DNA from: Cryptococcus deneoformans JEC21
Taxonomy: Eukaryota > Basidiomycota > Tremellomycetes > Tremellales > Cryptococcaceae
Assembly (NCBI RefSeq): GCF_000091045.1
Contig: NC_006670.1
Location: 1,155,001 to 1,219,000, forward strand
Length of the DNA: 64,000 bases
Direction: 5' to 3'
The notes beneath the pieces were generated by a model that did not search any database, was not told where the DNA came from, and saw only the letters and a list, made by a program, of their open reading frames with translations. Below are positions 58,215 through 64,000 of this stretch, in pieces; position 1 is the first letter of the stretch, and the number at the start of each line of letters is the position of its first letter. The position numbers and the translations under genes are program-made.

Positions 58215-60353
58215 TTACCCAAGGGATGACGACGGAGCTGTTGTCACGTAACTGCTGGAAGTAGATTCGTTGGCAGTAACTGAAGCAGTCGCGGAAGCTG
58301 TGATACTTGAGCTGTTGGAAGCGGCGTTGTTGTCGAACTTGAAGGTTGTGAGTCGATCGCTGCCGCCACAAGTCTGAAGTTTGTCCCCTAGTGGAAAAAG
58401 TCAGCCCATATTTCAAGGTAACGATATCGACATTGACTCACCACCGCAAGCCATGCTACAGCTAGATTCGTCTGCAGGGACACTACCTGCACTGAAAGTG
58501 TTTCCACAATAGCACTGAGTGCTGTATTCCGTTCTAGTTCCGCAATCAGCACTAAATCAAAAGGGAAGGGCGACGAAACTTGACATACCCTGAATAAATG
58601 TAGCCCTCGGCTTGGCAAGTGCTCATACACAATTGAGGCGTCATGGAAGAAGAGGTGAAAGAGTACTTGGCAAGCGCTCGCGCATTGGTAGCTTCAGTCA
58701 TGCACCCATAGGAGGTCCAACCAGTAGGATATGTAAAAGTAGAGTACAGAGAAGGATTGTTGAAAAGAGTGAGAGTTGAAGAACCACCGCAGTTTTCATT
58801 GCTATTTGCAGGGCAAGCCAAATTGCACTTCTCAGAAGCAAGTAGAGTGGTGTTGGAGGCCCCGTTCCTCATCTCAAAATCACCTATACCATATCAGCAT
58901 TAGATAATACTACCTGATAGATAATGAATGTCATACAGTAGCACTCGTCCGCGTATTCAATCCTAGCAAAGAGAATAAAAAATGAGATACATTTCGACTT
59001 GTAAGAAGAATGAAAAGACTCACCCAGCCAAAGGGTAACCATTCGCCTCACAAAATGAAACACAAACACCCCTTGTCATATTACTCGCAGTAAAGTGAGA
59101 GCCTGTAAGAGCACGGCCAGTCGTGCTCTCTGCAATGCATCCAACCTCGGTATAGCCATCAGGAATGACGGACTTGAAGTCGGTGAATCCAATACCGTCA
59201 TCAGTGTAATTGGCGTAAGTAGGTTTGGTGCCATCCCCGATCCAAAGGGGGTTGTCGCCAGGAAGTTTGCTAATAGAGTGACCGTCACCAACGTCTTCGT
59301 CGACCAAAAGGTTGAGAGGCTTGCAGGCAGAGGCAGAGGCGGAATCGATGTAAGGGACAAAAGGGGGACAGTTGTTGAGCTCACCACCTACGCCGTTGTC
59401 CTCGTTGCACTGATCGAGGGCTTCCTGCAGGACATTGGTACCATTCGCAAGGGAAGGCCAACCGTTGACAAAGTCACCATGCATAGAGTAACCAGTAGTG
59501 TCGCCAGTCGCGAAAACCCAAGTGACATTGCCTGCACCGTTGAAAGGGAAATCTTGAACGTTGTAGATGAATTCGTAGAATAGAGACACGAGACGGACAG
59601 GGTGAGTAGAAGGACAGTCACCCCCATCGACCCCACCACCAGGCCAAGCCATGTGGGACTTGTGGTCGTCAGAATCGAGGTTAACACCATCCCAACAAGA
59701 GCGGAAAAATATCTGGGCCCTCATACCGTTGGGACAGTTATGATCGAAAAAGCTGTTACGCTCAGCCCAGTCGGCGTCCCCCGAATGATCATTGTCGTAA
59801 TCGAGACAGACATAGGTGATAGCGGTAGAGTCTGGATCACCATCGACATATTCTCGTCGGAAAGGGTCACCAGATATCATACGGAGGCCATCAGGGAAGG
59901 CTTGGACTGTGTCTTCGCCTGAAGAATAGCGGGGCAAGTAATATGTATTAACATATGAGACAGGAATCATCTCGTAAGACTCATCGGCAAGGTTATAGTA
60001 GTACAGTTGGGGAGTCCAATAATTGGATTTGTCGACGGTGATACTGCCTCTAAATCAGATACAATCATACCATGGAAGCGGTGTACCTACGAAGCCGTGG
60101 TACAGATACCTTCCTGGGTAGATTGGTACGTCATCGTCTTGTCGAAGTTATTACCTCCAACGATTGCATGGACATGGCTAGAGATTTCACCAGGTGAAAC
60201 AATGCTGCCGACAAATTAGCTAACTGTCTCCCTAAGAGTTTGTACTCACGGATCCAATCGAGTGGTCTCAAGGATAGGGTGTGAGAGGATAAAGTAAGCG
60301 TTAGCCGGCACAGTCAAGGCTCCAAGAAGCCAGTAGATCTGCTGGAACTGCAT
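58215..60353 (-). CDS. Secreted DUF1996 protein with two WSC domains
   Basis: Exons 60353-60250, 60204-60091, 60049-59024, 58962-58937, 58883-58589, 58551-58442 and 58387-58215 give 615 residues. A signal peptide (IYWLLGALTVPANAYF) leads into the DUF1996 domain: HPILETTRLDPIVSPG, SSHVHAIVGGNNF, YWTPQLYYYN and FRSCWDGVNLDSDDHKSHMA. Two cysteine-rich WSC carbohydrate-binding domains follow (GYTEVGCIAESTTGRALTG and GWTSYGCMTEATNARAL, each with a CYC centre and CGG end), then a Ser/Thr-rich tail without a membrane or GPI segment. Probably secreted or wall-bound. DUF1996 function is unknown; WSC suggests binding to wall glucans. Exon 4 is 26 nt. Confidence 0.9.
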
Positions 60354-62822
60354 AGTAATAGGGCAAGGGTTGTCGGCTGCTGTACGTAGTGAGGCACAAG
60401 TGATGTGTGTCAAATCAGTCAATGACGAGAGCGACAAGGTGAAAAAGAGCGTGACAGTAAAAAAAAATTACTAGGGAGATTCGGGTGGATACAAGGAGGT
60501 TTGTTGCTGGAGGATACAAATGTATACAGGAGTCAAGATCGTAACTATAGACGGCGAAAAAAGAAAGAAAGAATGTGCAGTCGTTGTGATAGTGGTTGAT
60601 TTGACAGATGAGGATGAAGGGAGGAAATTTGGATCGGGGTTCTGTTATATACCCACCATGACTGAGTGGACTGTAGTAGATTATGAACAACAGGGAACAA
60701 AAGGAGAGGCAGAGCATCCGTTCAATTATATCAATCAGGAACCAGGACGTCTTATCTTCCGAATCCCGAACCCTTCTTCCTCCATGGATAAGGGGTAAGA
60801 AAATAAGAATCAAGCGCGTAGGCAATAAGCGACAGACAAAAACAGGTATTACTGGATCGGCAAAACATACCATCCTGTCCGATCCTCCATCTTCGGGCTT
60901 GTCTTCGTTCAAAAATTGCGGTTTGTTTTCGTTATGTTTGGAGGACGACGCCTCCATCTATCCTCAACCCTCCGCCACCTGCCATGTCAGCTATCATCAT
61001 CCGTTTCGTTTTCCAGCCTTCGAAAGTCGACAAGCTGGTCCATATGATACCTGCAAATGTAAAATGCAAAATGTAAAGCATGAAGAGTGAAAATGCTGAA
61101 TGCTGGGTGGAACGTGCGGTAGAACGTCGTGGCGTGCAAGAGTTTACAGTGTAAATGTGGAATTATTTTATTGCCTGGCACCGCGCCGGTAGTAGGTCGT
61201 GACTACTTTTATTATACCTTGGCCTCGTGCCTCGTGCCTCGTGGCTTGCACGCTGCCGTTTGCCACATAACGCGTAACACGTCGCTCGCCTTGTTGTGCA
61301 TACTTGATAAAAGCTTGTTGTTAGTTTGTAACTGGTATGGGTTATGGACTGTGAGCCATGAGCTACTTGATACGTAGTACGTGAGCTGCAGGCTGCATGG
61401 GTTATGACTGAGTATGATGGGCATAAGCGCATAATAACGCAGGACGCTTGATATGACTTGCGAACCAAAGTCGTCCAGAATGTTGCTACTGGTGAAGCGC
61501 CGTCTGTGAAGTGTGAACTGTGATGAAACATCATGACATCAATTATAAGACTAAGATACTACAGTAGTAGACTGACGACTCGCGATCGATTGCTGACGGC
61601 TGACGGATGCTCTGCCTGAGCGCTGATGATGAGCTGGAGCTGGGAGCTGCTGGAGGTTAGAGGCTGTTGAACGCCGATCGTTTAAAGGGAAAAGGGAAGG
61701 GAGAAGCAGGAAAAGGGAAAGGAGAGGTACCGGACACCGGAAGAGGATGATATCAGGAACGATTGGAAACGGAATAGCATCGCCAACTCCCAAGTTCAAA
61801 ATGAAAAAATGAAAACATGTAAACATTCCAGAGGCGCCGCACTCCGGACGGCGACGCTGCATCCGGCAAATGTACCTTGAATCTTAAATCTTAATTTATA
61901 AACCTTCATTCTGGCTTTGGTTGATTGTTGATTACAAATATTTATTCCCGCTTCTATTTCCACCTTCTGAATGAAGGCGCCTGTACGAAGTTATATATTC
62001 ATTCCAAGTTACTATTCATGTTTTCTGTCTTATCTTTCTTTCGGACACAGACCTGTATATCGTTGGAGCGTCAAAGATATATTTTCTACAAGTTGCTCGA
62101 TCGATCGCCACCAATCTTCCCTATCTTTCATGTTTTTACTTATAACAACTAACTTTAACTTGTAGTAGTACAGTATTGATGTCACCTACTGTACAAGCTT
62201 TGCCATGTCAAGCCTAGCGAAGGTACCAATAATCAGTAACAAGGATCAATTCTCATTTGAGTGATATATCTAATATCTACTGCTGTCAGCGAATATTTAA
62301 TGAGTCAATACCACGAAATATCCACTGGTCGACGCGGCCTCTTGCTCTTCTTGCTCCGCCGAGGAAGAGAAACCGTTCTGGAGCTGGAATGATCATCATA
62401 GCCAAATGATGGCGATCATTTTTTGTCATCAAATCCGCTGTAAAAAGTAAGCGGACTTGCATATGTCACAGCTCTCATCATCCTTTGTCTCCTTAGCCCT
62501 ATCACGGCAACGTGATTTTTATACAAGTTTTGAATAACCAAAGGATTGATAAGACGCTTAAAAAGTGTCAAAAGCAATGGCAACAATGGGTAATACACCA
62601 CCATGGTATGTTCTGCAATTGATGTGTGGTGGACATCGGTTAGATAATGTTTCTACCATTTTAATGACAATAATATACGTCAGTGCTCAATATCAAACAA
62701 CAAGACCAGCAGAAACTCTCACTTTCAATATTTCACGCACAAAACTTCAGGTCTAGGCGGCAGTCAGTCGCTGCAAAGTGCAATATCAATATCAATCTGA
62801 CCTGAGTCACAGTTCAGATATA
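60354..62822. other. Longest gene-free stretch (2.5 kb)
   Basis: No supported gene on either strand. It separates two divergent genes for secreted proteins and may hold extended regulatory sequence for both. Includes a 7-bp triplet repeat at 61223 and several partial inverted words around 61330-61390. Confidence 0.5.
61223..61243. repeat. Three tandem copies of CCTCGTG
   Basis: Perfect 7-bp head-to-tail triplication in the long gap upstream of the two divergent secreted-protein genes. No function assigned. Confidence 0.7.
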
Positions 62823-64000
62823 ATGACAATGCTCAGAATCAAAATCGCCCTCATTGTTCCCTTCCTACTGCTTGTGGCAGCCGCCTTCACCAAGCGAGTT
62901 CATGCTACAGTCCAGGAAGATGACACCAAGGCCCTGCAGCGAGTCAGAAAGCTAGTTCACCGACAAGGGACGGAAGATACACGATCGGTCACCGACAGTA
63001 GCATCGCTTCCGCCACTACGGATGAAAGCATAGCAGCGTCATTCGGACAAACTTCTCAAGCGGCTACAAGCGTAACATCGTCAGACCCATCCTCTGCAAA
63101 TTCTCCTACTTCCAGAGTAGCTTCTTCTTCTGTCACAGGCAGTATGCCGTTTGCTTCTTCCTTCGCTTCTTTGGCAGAGCCTTCAACAAACTGCACCGAC
63201 CCCGGCGGTGGTTGCGTCATATTTCTCTCCTCCATATCGTCCTGTTCCAACGATTCATGTGCATGCGATTTGTCGTATCCTGCCCAAGTATGCGCCCAAT
63301 GCCTGGCCAGCGAAGAGGCCATCGATAGTTTCAACTCCTTTCTGAAGACATGTGATGACGCAGGCTATGTGGCGCCCATGTCAACAGTACTGGTTGAGAT
63401 AAAGTATTGCGAAGGGCAAGAAGAATCAGTATTTGCTTCGGAGACTTATTCAGGGCTTACCGCTGTGTCCTTGACGGATACCGCAAAGATAACCGCTACC
63501 GAAGACGTCACATTACTGACAGCGACTATGGCTTCATCATCGGCTTTTGCAACAGAGACAAGCGATAGAGAGGTTGTAGCAGTGGAAATCAACGACAGCA
63601 ATGATTCCAGCACTATCCTTTCTCCCTTCACTTCAAGCTCAAATGCAATGGCCAATACTTCTGACGCGTTGAACAATCTGGTGGCACTTGCGACTGACTC
63701 CATATCAGAGCTTTCTGCGTCGGGTGCGGCTTCTGTGGTCGTCATCACCTCGTATTCAACCGTTCTCCATACTGCCTCTATTAGTCCCACCTCGTTATTT
63801 TCGCTCTCTGAATCTGCACAAGTCAGTGATATGGGAGCACTCACTACAGGGGCATCTACATTGTCAGGGACAATATCCACTCAAAACGAATCCGGCATTG
63901 GTGCTCTTAATTCTGCTCGCGAATTCTTCAGTGGCGATGAGCTTTCGAACTGTTCTAATGACTGTGAAAACTGGCAACAGATGGCACAAGTGAGTGTCGG
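62823..64000 (+). CDS. Secreted Ser/Thr-rich cysteine-containing protein, 5' part
   Basis: One uninterrupted frame of 389 codons runs from the ATG at 62823 to 63989, where GTGAGT looks like a donor; the gene continues past the right edge. A signal peptide (KIALIVPFLLLVAAAF) is followed at once by Lys-Arg, a Kex2-type dibasic site. Most of the protein is Ser/Thr/Ala-rich, likely heavily O-glycosylated. Between about residues 118 and 205 lies a compact cluster of about ten cysteines (NCTDPGGGC, SCSNDSCACD, VCAQC, KTCDDAGY). A second cluster seems to begin at the end (NCSNDCENW), suggesting a repeated cysteine module. Family not recognised; probably a wall or secreted mannoprotein. Confidence 0.75.
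   Translation, partial: MTMLRIKIALIVPFLLLVAAAFTKRVHATVQEDDTKALQRVRKLVHRQGTEDTRSVTDSSIASATTDESIAASFGQTSQAATSVTSSDPSSANSPTSRVASSSVTGSMPFASSFASLAEPSTNCTDPGGGCVIFLSSISSCSNDSCACDLSYPAQVCAQCLASEEAIDSFNSFLKTCDDAGYVAPMSTVLVEIKYCEGQEESVFASETYSGLTAVSLTDTAKITATEDVTLLTATMASSSAFATETSDREVVAVEINDSNDSSTILSPFTSSSNAMANTSDALNNLVALATDSISELSASGAASVVVITSYSTVLHTASISPTSLFSLSESAQVSDMGALTTGASTLSGTISTQNESGIGALNSAREFFSGDELSNCSNDCENWQQMAQVSV

Noticed and set aside
60354..62822. Several 60-180 codon frames on both strands in the long gap
   Set aside because: None shows family resemblance, clean introns or a signal peptide; lengths are within chance for a 2.5 kb stretch.
63056..63880. Two minus-strand frames near the right edge
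   Set aside because: Antisense shadows of the long plus-strand secreted-protein exon, which has a signal peptide and a continuous frame.
1..64000. CRISPR arrays, insertion sequences, prokaryotic operons, integrated virus or retrotransposon
   Set aside because: The sequence is eukaryotic with spliceosomal introns; no direct-repeat arrays, transposase, reverse transcriptase or long terminal repeats were seen.

Overview
The window is nuclear DNA of a basidiomycete yeast and looks like Cryptococcus or a close tremellalean relative. Almost every gene is cut by many short GT-AG introns, mostly 40-70 nt, with GTNNGT donors and CTRAY-like branch sites. Intergenic gaps are short and genes lie on both strands. 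Conserved proteins (RSE1/SF3B3, GLN1, LEU2, NOB1, GTB1, ETF-QO) are full length once spliced. I derived exon joins by eye from frame, GT-AG borders and family conservation; nearly all models sum to whole codons.

Left part (1-16 kb): the last exon of V-ATPase subunit d (VMA6); the divergent pair NOB1 (20S pre-rRNA endonuclease) and LEU2 (leucine biosynthesis); a cytosolic alanyl-tRNA editing protein; a 14-exon isovaleryl-CoA dehydrogenase (leucine breakdown); an RCF2-type HIG1 protein; and a ubiquitin-specific protease. A 1.9 kb gene-poor stretch follows.

Middle (16.7-37 kb): a membrane protein with a collagen-like Gly-Pro-X tail; glutamine synthetase; an RXT2-like protein convergent with a PRCC-family protein; a bHLH factor with a Gln-rich tail; glucosidase II beta subunit; and ETF-ubiquinone oxidoreductase. 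A 168-residue spliced gene of unknown function follows.

Right part (37.5-64 kb): 20-exon RSE1; a dense run of small genes (NECAP, an MAPR/cytochrome b5-like membrane protein, a degenerate acyl-CoA-synthetase-like protein, SVP26/TEX261, DID2/CHMP1, COA3, an SDR-like membrane protein, OST2/DAD1); a secreted DUF1996 + WSC protein; and the first exon of a secreted Ser/Thr-rich, Cys-containing protein that runs off the right edge. Three near-identical intron-containing tRNA-Leu(AAG) genes are scattered here, two of them with duplicated 3' flanks.

Several genes meet in mitochondrial respiration: IVD passes electrons through ETF to ETF-QO and ubiquinone, while RCF2 and COA3 serve cytochrome oxidase. 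GTB1, OST2 and SVP26 act in ER glycoprotein maturation and early secretory traffic. They are interspersed with unrelated genes and I see no sign of a dedicated cluster or mobile island.
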